Of a DNA stretch of 64,000 nt, positions 48,524-60,719 are shown in pieces (positions within the stretch are counted from its first letter, which is position 1; every line of letters begins with the position of its first letter). The position numbers and the translations under genes were made by a program. This DNA comes from Climacium dendroides. Its lineage: Eukaryota > Streptophyta > Bryopsida > Hypnales > Climaciaceae. The stretch lies in assembly GCA_950106755.1 (NCBI GenBank), contig OX467084.1, forward strand, positions 1,364,001-1,428,000. The letters run 5' to 3'. The notes beneath the pieces were generated by a model. The model made no database searches, was not told where the DNA came from, and saw nothing but the letters and a program-made list of their open reading frames with translations.

Positions 48524-50280
48524 ATGTACAAGAGCAACGAATCCATCCCAGTAAATTATGTTTTAAGGTTCTCTTCTAAACGACGGAGCAAAAGCTTCAC
48601 GATCACAAGAAGCCTCCCAAAACAACAACTTAATTGCAAGGACTAAATTAGGTCCAGAGAAAAATCTTTGATAGATAATTAAATCACGCCAACCAATAGA
48701 GACCACATATAAAGATAATTAAGAGTACAAATTCCTCCCATTCTACTTCAATTACAAGTTGAAGTATAAAGTTTTAAAAGAAATTTATATGCCTCATATT
48801 GGACATGATTTGTCTGAAAATTGCTTAAATGATTGACTATTACCTTATACTAAGTAATAATAATACAATTGCATGATGAGGGTACAAGATTCAAACTTTG
48901 TACCAAATCCCTTGGAGAGCATGCCTATCATTAAATGAGCTCAAAACTAGCTCATCCCAAGATGGACATGTTTGCATAATCAGACTCCGCCTACTTCTTA
49001 GTTGTTGATCACATTGGTCGTATTTTGTTTTTGATTGTTGTCTGCAATTATTGAAAAAATAAATTCACATAGGATTGATTCCCTACATTAGGTTTTTTGT
49101 ATTGTTTCCTCTATCAATGGAAATTGTTCTTGTAATTAAAAAGAAGCTTTGTACTTGAATTCAAAATCTGCATGGCATTTGCAATTAAAAAAAACTTTAC
49201 ATGAAATCCACCAAATAATTATTAAATATTTCAATTATTTCTAAATTTTATTTCAATTCACAGTCTTTACAATTGAACTGCAAAAAATCATAATTTGTTG
49301 TCTTTCTTTGACTCAATCCAATCCAATCACCTCTTTCTTTAGCTTCTTGCAAACAACCTAGCTAATTAAATAACAAATAGAAATGGAATAAGGACTATTA
49401 TACCAAATGACATTCACAACTTCAGCATGCATCCATTGCCCCACAAAAGCACAATCAACTATTCAAAAACTCCCTGAAATGTATAATCCATAATCACTTG
49501 GTTTAAACATACGAGCTTGTAATGTGAAGGTCACTTAAGACTCGAGTATTGCTGCTACTTTCTTTACAACTCTACAAAGAGGAAATGTTTGAAGGGTTAT
49601 GTGTAGTGTGTAATACAAACTCCAATGCTTAGTTAAATTGTACACAAAATGCACTTAGTACAAACTTTAAATTGGATTTTCTCATTACATTGTCAATACT
49701 CCACCATGGACAATGTAGCTCATGACTCAAATATGCTTGCCAGCAACATCTCAAGTGACGGATTCTTTTGTCACTTCTTCCATTGTTTCTGTCATAGGTC
49801 TGTAGATATTCACCAACACTTCAAAGATCATGGAATTTCTCCTAACATTGTGCATGAAATAGCTACATTCTATGCATAAAAATCCTCCAAAATAACTTCA
49901 ATCACTTCAACTAGGGAAAAAATATACAATCCATTACTCCAACCAAGAGTCAAGGTTCCCCAAAGTAACCATTAGGGTCAAAAATCAAACATGTTATTCT
50001 TAGAAAGTCAAGGTATTTTTGGAAAGCTCTCAACGAGCTCTTTTCAAAAAGTCCATTTCCATGTTCAAATTCCTTATATTGAATCCGCTATGGCACAGTC
50101 AACTCTATGGATCCTAAAGTCAAAGTTTCCATATCTCACAATCTATGAATTTGTATAGGATTCTGACTTCACCATTGCGATTGCAACGTTTGCTAATAGA
50201 GTAGCCAAAATCCCAAACCAAAATAAAAATCGCCAAACCTATAGAACCTTCTTGTAACCCTATTTGTTGGTTACATGGTT
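48524..50280. other. No gene seen
   Basis: AT-rich sequence; the 76-aa frame at 49649-49879 has no recognised motif. Confidence 0.4.
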
Positions 50281-50797
50281 TAGGGTTTAAGATTGAGCGG
50301 TTGTTTTACTGAAGTACGTGAAATTGTGAGGGTGACGGAGCGCCCCTCGGCACTAAGTCCCACTCCCTTTTCAGGGAAACGCCTATTGCCCGCTGCCCCC
50401 TCTGCTCGTCCACCTACTACCCCACCTCCCAGCCCGTCCACCTACTGTACTACCTCCCGGCCAGTTCACTTGCTGCCCCACCTCACCCGATGAGGAGCTG
50501 CTGCATGGCTCATACCCACCCCCCTCCCCGGTTTTTAGACAAGGCTAAATGTGACGTTAGTTCCAGCATCACGCACTCCAACAAGGAGTGTCTTCATCGC
50601 ATGAATAAGGAGGTGTCTTCATCGCTTGCATTCTTCAATGCACGCACGTACTGAAGCCTTCTTCGATGCACGCTCTTTGCAGGTATGTTTTTGTTTGCGT
50701 ATATGTTATGTAAATGTTGGGTTTTTGATATTTGGTTTGTTAGGGTTTAGGGTTTTGGTTTATCATTGAAACAAATACAATTTCTTGTGGCAATTGA
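50281..50797 (+). promoter_or_regulatory. GC-rich segment, possible leader exon of the 52-kb gene
   Basis: A GC-rich patch with repeated CCACCTACT/CCACCTCCC words (50410-50490) is followed by TTTGCAG|GTATGT at 50683, which resembles a splice donor, and by TTAGGGTTTAGGG near 50740 (telo-box-like). It could be a 5' UTR exon of the gene starting at 52006, which would place the CACTA element in its leader intron. No transcript evidence is visible. Confidence 0.3.
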
Positions 50798-51879
50798 CAC
50801 TAGAAGAAAAATGTGTCCGTTGCAACCCACTAAGATGCGACTATGTGTCCTATACAACTGAGATGCGACTGTAGCTCTCTGTATTTGCACCAAATTTCAC
50901 ATGTATGTAGTTGTAGTCGCAAAGTAGTCGGAAAATGAAGAATAGGGTTACGATATTGTAACAGAAGAACTGACATGAGGTATTCTGCATCCAGTATTCA
51001 TCGCAGTTGTCCATGTGGACAGCTATCCGCGAAGTAGAGTCCACCGTGGAAAAATGCAATCGCTTTGATTACAGGCTGCAACTAAAAACTAGAAGATTGC
51101 AACTTAGAAATGACTCAAATGCAATTAGAAATCAACTATAATGCAACTAGAGCCCGACTACAGTACAACTAAAAAACGATTCAAATGCAACTAGAGAACA
51201 AGTGCAATGCAACTAGAACATGACTGAAAATCGATTCAATTGTCCCATATCGATTGTTAAGAATACCATCAGCTTGAACATATAAGAATGGTAAGTTATA
51301 GCATTCTTGTGTAATGAATTTTGATAGTGAAATTCTAATATTTATATATTTTGTAGATTTTTACACTTTGTAGATTTCTACAATTTGTAGATTTCTATAA
51401 TCTACAACTCTATAAATTATAACCAAGTCGCAAACTAGTTGCAAACCAGTTGTATGTTAATCGCAAACGAGTTGCACATCAATCGCAAACTAGTTGCAAA
51501 CCAGTTGTATGTCAATCGCAAACTAGTTGCACAGTAGTTGCAAACGAGTTGCACATCAATCGCAAACGAGTTGCACATCAATCGCAAACGAGTTGCACAC
51601 CAGTTGTATATCAATCGCAAACCAGTTGCACATTAGTTGCAAACCAGTTGCACACAAATAAGTGAAATAACTTCCACATCAGCAACCACGTCACAGCAAT
51701 TCATCGACGAAGTTCTCCATTGCCTATCGAATGACAAACAACCTCGCGACTGTAGTGCAACTCATGCGACTTGTCCACTGCAACTGCAAACTCCAGAATA
51801 TCACCAAGTCGCAAACGTCTGATACGACTACAAACCAGTCGCAAACCGTAGTCGCAAAACCCTGCTTTTTCTTCTAGTG
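50798..51879. mobile_element. Non-autonomous CACTA (En/Spm) element, 1082 bp
   Basis: Both ends read inward CACTAGAAGAAAAA (14-base perfect inverted repeat) and are bordered by the trinucleotide TGA (50795-50797 and 51880-51882). CACTA ends plus a 3-bp duplication define the superfamily. The sub-terminal regions are packed with about 10-11-base words such as TAGTTGCAA, AGTCGCAAA and GTTGCACATCAA. The right half has a dense array (51425-51655) with a repeat near 22 bases. No transposase is encoded; the 61- and 71-aa frames on the two strands come from the array. Confidence 0.9.
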
Positions 51880-52005
51880 TGATAGTATGTAATTTATAGT
51901 GTAGTAGTTTTAGTAGCTTCAAGTAATGTTGTTTTCTACAAAAATTTTAGAGTTTAGGATTTCTTCAAGGGAAGGGTTTAGAGTGCATTGTGTTTTTGAG
52001 TTATT

Positions 52006-52988
52006 ATGGCTCCAAAGAAGAAGAGTGTTTGGACAAGAGATGAGAGTGCCAAAGAAGCAAGAAGGGCTAGAAGTAAGAGAGAAAATGAAAAAAATGCAGA
52101 AGCAAATGCTAAGAGAAGGATTGAAGACAATGTTCAATCCAAATTTGAGAGGCAAAGGGCATCCATTTCTCCTCCTACGGCCATGAGTGAGGATATGAAA
52201 TCCTCACCTCTAGTGAAGGCTATGGAAAGTGGATTTCTTGATGATTTGAAAGCCTTCCGCATGAAAGACTACAAATTTGTAATACCAATTCTTGAAGATT
52301 CTTCCCATGTGTATGTCTCTTACATCATTCATGCATTGCAAGCATATTTAGACAACACTACAAGTGATGAGGTAGAAAAGGGAAGAGTGGAAAGAGTTTT
52401 AAGCTTCTTTGAAGGTAATTTCCTATTCTTCCTATTTTTGTTTTTTTCACATTTATGTCATAAGACTGGCTTATTGCAAAATATGTTCTTATAGGATTCT
52501 CCTTCTTTTCATTTAGTTTCTTGTTTTGGGCATAATCCTCATGTGAATTAGCTTCATTTGATTGTCGTTGTTCATTTTTCTTTTCAATGTGCAATTGTGT
52601 AGATGATGAAGATGATGATGGTTGGGAGCGCTTTGAAAGTGAAAGGGCATCTCATCTAATTCACCTCCTTCAAGCTAACAACTTCTACTATGGAAAGAAG
52701 TTGTGGGAGGATGAAGAATTGTGGAAAGAAGATTGGAAGACAAAGATGATGGGGAAGTGGAAACTTCTACATCCTCTTAGAATGAAGGAAATGCAAGACC
52801 GAATGAAAATGAGAGCTACGGAGCCCACGATTATTGAAGAAGAAGAGCCTCCAAGAAAAAAAGAAGAAGCTTCAACTTCATCAAGAGGTAGAAGCATTAG
52901 GAAGGGTAAGTCAAAGCCCAAACCTAAATCTCCAAACCAAGGTGGAGGTAGAGGTAGAGGGAAAGGAAAAGGTAGAGGCAAGAGATAG
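52006..52988 (+). CDS. Unrecognised charged probable nuclear protein, two exons, 264 aa
   Basis: Exons 52006-52414 and 52603-52988 join in frame: donor GAAG|GTAATT, acceptor TTGTGTAG|ATGATG, giving ..LSFFED-DEDDDGW... I do not recognise the family. The N-terminus (MAPKKKSVWTRDESAKEARR) and residues to about 50 are basic and helical, resembling a nuclear-localisation and nucleic-acid-binding region. Residues about 65-135 look globular (FRMKDYKFVIPILEDSSHVY). An acidic patch (DDEDDD, from 137) precedes a Trp-rich helical part (KKLWEDEELWKEDWKTKMMG). An EEEE cluster follows, and the tail is Gly/Arg/Lys-rich (GGGRGRGKGKGRGKR). The 188-bp intron is AT-rich. A CACTA element ends 126 bp before the ATG. 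It could be host-encoded or an accessory gene of a transposon. Confidence 0.7.
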
Positions 52989-53496
52989 GTATTCTACATT
53001 GAAAAGAATATGTTGTTACTATTATAATGTTCTTTTAGTGATGCATGTTCATTGTATCATTCCCATATGTTATGTTTATCTTTGATTTTATATATTTACC
53101 TCATTCATGATTACCGATTCATTTGGTAAACATGTTATTAGATGTGTGCTTCCAAATTTGAATATTTTGAATTAAATAAGTTATTCAAAAAATAGATCAA
53201 CATATACAATTGAATTCAACAAAATCAAATACATGAATGCTTTAGTATCTATTGTGTATTAGAAATCTAAAAACATTTAAAGTAAAGAGCAATTATAGTT
53301 TATTAGTCTATGATTTTCAAAGCTAATTATCTCGTACACTTTGTTATGATGGCAGATTTCGTTTTTACTTCAAAAAATGCCTACGTTTTTATGAAAACAA
53401 AATCACTTGCATACATAAATGCATGCTTTAGTAGGGTTTAGTTTATACCTCCATTGCTTTTATTGAAATTATATATATAAAGTTGAAAACAATGAA
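52989..53496. other. Downstream region, no gene seen
   Basis: AT-rich sequence with several possible polyadenylation words; it would contain the 3' UTR of the preceding gene. Confidence 0.35.
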
Positions 53497-54372
53497 ATCA
53501 TACTACTAAAATCATAACTCCCTATGTAATATCACAAATGTTACGATTAATACTAGGAGTTCGTGCTTGCTATGCTATGCATTCATTGTATCACATATTA
53601 GTAAAATTTTGATATATTTGAATAGAATGCACGATAATGATTTCAATAAGTTTTTAAAATAATTATTTTAAATATTTTGTAAAAATATTTTCAATCATGC
53701 ACATATAGAAATCGAATTTTCACACAATGTGATATTACAAAAATAGAGTTGCAGTTTGCAATCACTTCTGTAATATCACTTTTGACAAAGGGTGATATCA
53801 TATAAATAATGTAGTTGTTGCAATTAAGGTGATATTAAAGAGGATCCATAGGATGATATTATAGAGGTAGCAAATCCATTGCTACTCTTGGCTTTACACT
53901 TCTTTGCACTTCTATGATTTTGTGTTTTTGTGAGCTTTGAGCTTTCATGATTTCAATTTTGTATTGCTACTACCAAATGATTTTGAGAAATTTATTCAAT
54001 TCAAGCGATTTTGGATTCCACAACAATTAAGTTGTTCACAAAGTTTTTGAGATTTAAAATTTTTTTTTTCAATTTTTCAAGTTGGTTTGTCAATTTTTTG
54101 TAACAATGAAGTCAAACTTCTAATGCATTCTAATGTATGTGTGTCTTTTATAGTATTCAGCATTGCATTTGCTTCATTCATCATTCAATAAATTTCTATT
54201 GTACATTTCAATATATACTTACTTATTAAAAAAATTATACAAAGATTTAAGTCATTTTTATTTGAAGATTTATTGAAATTTTTGTTCTACATTCTATCTA
54301 ATACATAAAAATTCTTGTAAAATTATAATGATGAATGCGTAGCATAGGAAGCGCCAACCACTACTTAAAATT
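53497..54372 (-). mobile_element. Repeat family A, full inverted copy
   Basis: Aligns in reverse with 6121-6990 over its whole length. Inverted core ends lie at 53563-53586 and 54331-54354 (TGCTTGCTATGCTATGCATT and a variant). The minus strand keeps a damaged version of the 62-aa frame of the other copy. Confidence 0.75.
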
Positions 54373-55085
54373 AAAATTCTATCTTTTACATTACATCCAT
54401 GTCTTTTATAATATATTTCTATATATTTGTAAATATATTTATACATTTTTGTTTATATTTAGGGATACATAATTATAAAAATAAAAATGTATTCTATGTC
54501 TATATATATTTCACCTATAATTCACATTTGTAGTTATAACTATAGCTATAACTCTAATTATTGAATTAAACATAGGTACAACTATAACTTTAATTATAGG
54601 TTTTATACTAAAATTTTCTCTTACACAATATAAATATTGGTTCATCATTTTTTATTCTTTTGTTTTTCTTTATCCTTTGTCGTGCAAATTAGGTGCATTG
54701 TGATGAATTGCATCCAAAGCATCCCCTTATATACAAAATTATAAACTGCAACAAAATAGAAACTATTGATTCAATTTGAATTGTATTGTTTAAAATTACA
54801 AGTTCATAGTAATAAAAGCAATTCCAATCCTAAACTATAATATAATGGAAAATTTTAAGTACACATGACTAATGTTAGAAATATTTATTTTTCAACTCCC
54901 TCAATTTTATCCAATTATCCATATACCTTGTATACATATGGATTATTATATTTTCAATTCAATAAACTATATGGACCTAAACCTCATTATTGAGAAGCAT
55001 GCATTGTTGTCAATAGTTCATGCATCTAAAGAACTCTAATAATGAAGTTGTCTAATTATGCCCTTTCCATTTTTCTCTTTAGAAA
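54373..55085. other. No gene seen
   Basis: AT-rich sequence without coding character. Confidence 0.4.
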
Positions 55086-55089
55086 GGAA

Positions 55090-55800
55090 GAAGAAAGGGA
55101 GACAAACCCTAGTAAGCTCTTCATTTTCATTAGTACCTTTGCACTTGTTTGTTTGAGAGTTCTTGACTTCTAGAATGCTTAGGATGCTTAGAACACTTAG
55201 AATGCTTGTCATGCTATCTAGAGCTATATGTTTAGAGTAAGGAGTACTTTCTTTTCTAAATCCTAGTTAGTAATTCATTTCATGTGCAACATTTGTTCTT
55301 CTTGGCTTAGCATTTTAGGGTTGTAAAGAGAATGTTCTTCTAAGCACTTTGCACTTGTTTGTTTGAGAGTTTTAAATTTCTGGAGAGAAGGATTTCTTAA
55401 TCATTCTTAAGATACTTGTCATAATATTTACAGATACATGTTTAGAGTGTGGAGCACTTTGTTTTCAAATTCCTAGTAGGTAATTCATTTTATATTGAAC
55501 ACACGTTCTTCTTGGCTTAGAAATTTAAAGTTGGAGAACAAGTGTTCTTCTTAACACTTGTAGGGTGTTTGTTATGACTTTCTCTTCTTAAAGTTTAAAG
55601 TCTTAAACATTTTATTGCTTGAATCCTTCTAGACATCTCATTTTTTTCAACATTTACTCTTGTTGCATTAGAGATTTCAAGTTATGAAGATAGTGTTTTC
55701 CTAAACACTTTTTGAGAGTTCATTGTGATCTTTTCTTCTTTGGATTCATATTAATTAGCATTTCATTTCCATACTTTTAAGTTTAGCCTAAAGGCTTCAT
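55090..55800 (+). repeat. Degenerate tandem repeat of about 210 bp ahead of the zinc-finger frame
   Basis: GCACTTGTTTGTTTGAGAGTT occurs near 55140 and 55348, and GTTCTTCTTGGCTTAG near 55292 and 55504. The copies are diverged. The block leads directly into the frame at 55802, so it may be its leader. Confidence 0.55.
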
Positions 55801-55801
55801 C

Positions 55802-57118
55802 ATGGAGGAAGATATTGACTTCAACGACAATGACTGTTGTTATCCTAGTGAATTTGAAGACGATGAGGAATGCATAGTAGGAGTTGAAGACATACTTCAA
55901 GCATCTTTAGGAGGTCATTCATCCACTTCTTCTTCAACAATGGAAGATGTCTACTTCTATTTGTCTGATTTTGAATCTACCTCTGGCTCTGATGAAGATT
56001 TGGAGCACACAAAGGAAGGAGATGCTGAAGGAGAATCAAACTTCATTGCTAATGACCTACCACATTTTATAGATGAGATTTCAAACCCTTCTTTTCCTCA
56101 TATTTTTGTAGAATCATCTACAAAATTTATTTAATTTACTCTTGCAAGTAGAAACCTTATGATTCAATGTTTACAGAAGCGAACATTTCCTACCTTCCAT
56201 GAGATTCGTAAAGCGGATGAAAATTTTAAACTGCTCCTCAAAAGTCATGGAAGATCAATAGATGTCAATGATCATATCCACACTCAAAAACGATGGGTGA
56301 AACTTCAAAAAAGTTTGAAGTTGATAGAAACCATTCATGGAGTTGGTATTTCAATGTCAAGTGACATGAAAGATAGAGAAATACCTCATATTGGCATTTG
56401 TTCATCTATAGTGTCTACTTCACATATTGATTCCAATGGGAAACATTTACCATTACATGTCACTATTTCTGCTATACGAAACAAGTGGATCACAGATTAA
56501 AGGTTTGGAGGTATTTCTTTGTTGTACATTGAGAGTTGCATTAAATTTTGTTCAACTTGTCATGAAAATCAATTTTGGGATGAGGTCCACAATATCCCTT
56601 GTGAACTTGTTAATGACAAACTAGATGAGATATGTAAGACTCATATTGTGGTGAGACGCTTTTCTCGATCTAAACTTATAAAACATCATAGGATTTCCTA
56701 CTATCAATGTCATAGAGGGGGGGGAAAGATCAAGGAAGAAGAAAAAGAAGGAGATGTTTCCACTCCCATATGTAGAAGAGAAAGAAAGTCTATGAAATGC
56801 CAATATGAATTTCAAATTAAAGTGAGGGTGCCTCTTGTAGACCAAAAGTGTTCAATGGAATTTGAGAATTCCATGGAAGCAAATATATTTGTGCATTCAA
56901 GGCATAGTGGACATCATCCAGGTATAGAAGGTGATAAAATGTTCTTACCTGTACATCCATTGGTTATTTCCTTTGCAATGGAGAATTTGAAGCATATGAT
57001 ATCTACATCTACCATTTCATTGGTATCCGTTCGTGAAGAAAAGAAAATATAAGCCATGGTTCTGGACAATGAATGTACAACCTATCATTTTTTCCTTATT
57101 CCAAAGGAAGTTGAATAA
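55802..57118 (+). pseudogene. Protein with WRKY-GCM1-type zinc finger (FAR1/MULE-like), stopped three times
   Basis: A single frame runs from 55802 to about 57118 with stops at 56132-56134, 56498-56500 and 57050-57052. The first 110 residues are very acidic (DFNDNDCCYPSEFEDDEE). The later part has a cysteine/histidine arrangement YYQCHRGG, SMKCQYEF and HSRHSGHHPG, which fits the C-C-H-H WRKY-GCM1 zinc finger of FAR1-like proteins and MULE transposases. A second Cys pair (CSTCHENQFW) lies ahead of it. No DDE catalytic domain follows. The likely origin is the DNA-binding half of a MULE-type transposase or a domesticated relative. Introns instead of stops cannot be fully excluded, but no good splice sites surround the stops. 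Confidence 0.55.
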
Positions 57119-57214
57119 CTATCATACTTCAATAGATTAAATGGTAATTACCTTCTTCCCATTTTTTTAGTTATTTCTTTCATATCTATTGCATGTTTTT
57201 TATATTTACTACGC

Positions 57215-58329
57215 ATGATTGTGGTGTCTGCGTCGAGGAGTACGATTGTGTCTGATGGTGGGAGGATGGTGCCCACACTTGTCCAGTTTCCCGAGGCCGC
57301 AACTGTGTCTCTTTGGCCGACGCCCTCTGGCGTGTCTTTGCATTTCACACTGCCTGAAGCCATGGAGCTTTGGAATAAGTGGTGCCAAATGGTGCTTGGG
57401 GTTGGCAATAGTCTTTTGTCATTTGATGACTTCAGAGACTACATCTTCACCCTCACTAAGAGATAGCCAGGTTTACTGGTGCATATCTTGGATTGGTTGA
57501 GTGAGCAAGCCCTTCCAAACATACCGGCTCATAGTCAGAAGTAGAAAGCGCGGAGTTTGTTACTATCATCCGGGATTTATGACTTACTCTCCTCATTGCG
57601 TAGTTTGATGAGCTTGAGCAAAGCTTTGAGGGGTGGGGATCTAAATGTAGAGCCTATGAGAGAAGTAATGAGATTGTTATTGCGAGAGGAGCCTTTGCGT
57701 TGCTCGTTGCTCAATGGGCTTGCTAAAAATGCTACTGAGCTAGCAGTGAAGTGGGGCCAAGTTGTCGAGGAGCAGGGCATCTTGAGTATCCCGTCGCGGC
57801 TCCACATGTTGTTTTTGTGTCGAGAGTTGTATTGCAACGCTGATGCATCTGTTGCGAGCATGCGAGCATTAGGAAGGAGGGCTTGTCATCGTTTGTTCGG
57901 TAAGTGATTGAAAGGTTGGAACCCAATCGGCTGCAGAGTGTTAAAGATAACTCAGTTTATGAGTGCCAATATCAAAACAAGTTCTACAGGGCAGCGTGCA
58001 CGATCACTTCCACGGATGCAGTTTTATCACTAGATGTTGGGCCCTTGTATGGAGCTAGCGGCTTCTTGGACTTCTTGCTATCTTCATTAGGCTGCGATTT
58101 TGAACTGTTGAGGGATGGGTCAAACTTGGAGAAGCACGTGGAGAGATTCAGGCCAGGTAATGCATACGTCAAGATTTTCGATCTTGATGGAGATAGCAAG
58201 AAGTCCAAGAAGTTGCTAGCTTATACAGGATTGTTGTTAGTACGTGATCCTAGACTTCCGCATGAAGCCCTTGGTCCCTGCCATCCAGGCCGTCTAGGCA
58301 GACCATTTTATTTGCTATGTTGTCTTTAG
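57215..58329 (+). pseudogene. Decayed member of an unnamed family (first copy)
   Basis: The frame opens MIVVSASRSTIVSDGG and continues to TVSLWPTPSGVSLHF, a segment shared with the copy at 60720 (MIVVSTWGSAIAVNVG, STVSLWPT). Stops lie at 57464-57466 and 57542-57544, and the frame changes near 57900, after which VIERLEPNRLQSVKDN continues to 58329. The middle is helical and leucine-rich. GC content is above that of the flanks, as expected for former coding sequence. I recognise no domain in this copy. A kinase lobe like that of the second copy is absent, so it is truncated or differs in architecture. Confidence 0.55.
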
Positions 58330-59710
58330 CAATGGTTTCAAAATTGCAACTCTTCACAACTTTGGGAGTGAGCCAAAGGCATTGCATGTAGGACCCAATT
58401 ATTGCACTCCATGAGCTTGACTAGATAGCACCTTTGTTTGTATTTGTTAGATTTTTATATAATGTAACTTTTTTTTCAAGTCTACGGATTGGGAATGCAA
58501 CTCTGAGCATGATATTTCTGAGCATTTGCTGATTTTGATTGAATCATAATGGTTGTTTGTTTACGCTTGGAGCGGAGTGTGATTGTGTGGATGCTTGTTT
58601 GAGTGAAAAGGATTGTGGCTTTAAGCTGTTATTTGTGATAATTGATTGAACGGTGGAACCAGCTTGTTGGCGCTTAAAGCGTATATGTTCGTGAATGTGC
58701 TTAAGCCTTTAAGCAAAGTATATTGAGTCATGTGAATGGGCTTTATGCGTTTTGTATTGGAATAGATTTATGGCTTGAAGCTGGTTATTGAATGTATATT
58801 GAGTGAATGCTTAGATTGTGTGTGCACTGGTTGTATGTAAATTCTAGTGATTGGATGACTGAGTTTTAATTTATAGCTATTAGCCGTGTTACTATTTATG
58901 TGATGGAACCTAAATTGAGGAGTGTAAAGAAGTCTGAGTAAATGTTAGCTTTGTGTTGAAATGTTTGAAGCAATTGGGTAGCTTGACATTGAATTGGAAA
59001 GAGGTTTACAATTGAGCAATATTAGAATAGAGGGACTTGTTTATACTAATTGTGTTTGTTGAGTGATGAGAGACACTTTAAACAAATATTGTGAGCCTAC
59101 GTTTTAAGCAAATGCAACATGAAATAAAGACTTGTATGCTTTAAGCTATATGTTATATTTTACCTCGCTTAAGCATGCTTTTTGTTTGAGACCCACACTA
59201 GAATAAGACAGAAATTGCATTCTTGTATTGTTGCATACATTTGTGTCAACTAGAAACTAGTTATTGGACAAGTAAGAAATACTTTTACTTGAAACCAAAT
59301 GGGTTGTTTTAACTTTGTTTTCTATTTAGAAATAAAATTGTGAGTTATTATTTATTTTTAATGTGACTTCAATCACAACGCATTCAACTATTTGATCATT
59401 CCCTAGATCTAAACCCCTATACTATAGTCCTAGGTGTTTGCAAGGTAGACAAAACCTTAGTAGAGAATAGTATTTCAACTTCAAAATTCAAGAAATATTA
59501 ATGTATACAAAATTTAGTTAATAGATTTTAGCATGACGTAGATGTTTAGGTTGAGAATTACCATACCAAAATGTAGAACTTAATCCACTTTATAGAAGAC
59601 TTATACTTTATCATACATTATCATAATTCCTTTGTGAAAAGAAAATCATCCACAAATATTCATAAATTCAAAACAGACTTATTTTAGAGTCCAAACAAGA
59701 AATTGATCCA
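58330..59710. other. No gene seen
   Basis: Sequence with TTAAGC/GCTTAAG words (58640-58720, 59140-59180) but no recognised gene or repeat boundary. Confidence 0.4.
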
Positions 59711-60076
59711 CCCCTAAAATCCTAGTATTTTCTTAGGGGACAATCATGATTTTAAGTAGGCTCAATTTTCATTGTGATTTTTTTAACCTTTTTTTAAAGA
59801 TTGAAAAAGACATCAACTTTCTAGGACTATAAAAACATTTCAATCAGTGTCCAAAAGCAAAAGTTATGCCACTCTAAGTCCAAAATAGGGATTAATGGGC
59901 AATATCCAAAAAAATCAAAGAAAATCAAAATAAAATTTTCAATTTCTTTTTGATAGAAAATATTTTTGTCTATATGGAAAGATTTGATTCATTCTATTTG
60001 GAATAGCGATGAGAAAGTTATGGACAAACTTATTTTGTGGGCAATCTAAGTATCTTTTTTTCAAAAATAGAATTTA
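59711..60076 (+). repeat. TTAA family, 3'-truncated copy
   Basis: CCCCTAAAATCCTAG left end followed by the family interior (GGACAATC, GAGAAAGTTATGGACAA), cut off directly at the telomere-like repeat. Confidence 0.6.
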
Positions 60077-60111
60077 TTTTTAGGGTTTAGGGTTTAGGGT
60101 TTAGAGTTTAG
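60077..60111. repeat. Interstitial telomere-like repeat
   Basis: About four TTTAGGG units, the last one altered (TTTAGAG). It sits exactly at the break of the TTAA-family copy. Confidence 0.85.
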
Positions 60112-60719
60112 TGTATGGATTACAAGAACGTTCCTACAAGTATGAGTTTTTTGGACATGGTTTTTATTGCACCTACCCCCCCCATTTGTGGACATTGCGA
60201 TTCCAAAAATGCAACTAAGAGCTATAATTTTTTCTTCATTTGTGAGATATATCAACTTTGACTTTAGAGTTTTGATGTTTGACTTTGAGATTACGGTTTC
60301 ATTTCAAGGACCTAGGAAGTGAAAGTTGGCTTATTGGAATGGGCTTGAGGAGAGTTTCTCATCAATGTCTTATTGGGCTAAAAATAGCAAATTTAATTTT
60401 GGACCCTTAGTGTTATTTTAGGATATGTTGACTTTTGGATAGTTATTTGGATTTTCATTTGGATTGGAACACTTTAGGGGTCATTGTCATAAGAGTTTAA
60501 AACGACTTGGTATTTTGCGAAAGGACATTCTATGCACGAGATATTAAAAAATGAAGTATGATTCAAGCGAACTTCATTCATCAATTGTCATTGATGGAAA
60601 TATCAAATGATAAAGAAGATGTTGTTTCTAGAAAGTCCTAATAAGGATCCACAAGGTGGTACTTTAGCCTTTTGCTAAAAATAGATATATTTGTAGGTGG
60701 GATAAAACAACACCTACGT

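Noticed and set aside
51425..51655. Array of short direct repeats resembling a CRISPR
   Set aside because: Units are degenerate, about 10-22 bases, without unique spacers, and lie inside a CACTA transposon of a eukaryotic genome.
51435..51665. Repeat proteins on both strands in the 51.5-kb array
   Set aside because: They come from the CACTA sub-terminal repeat array.
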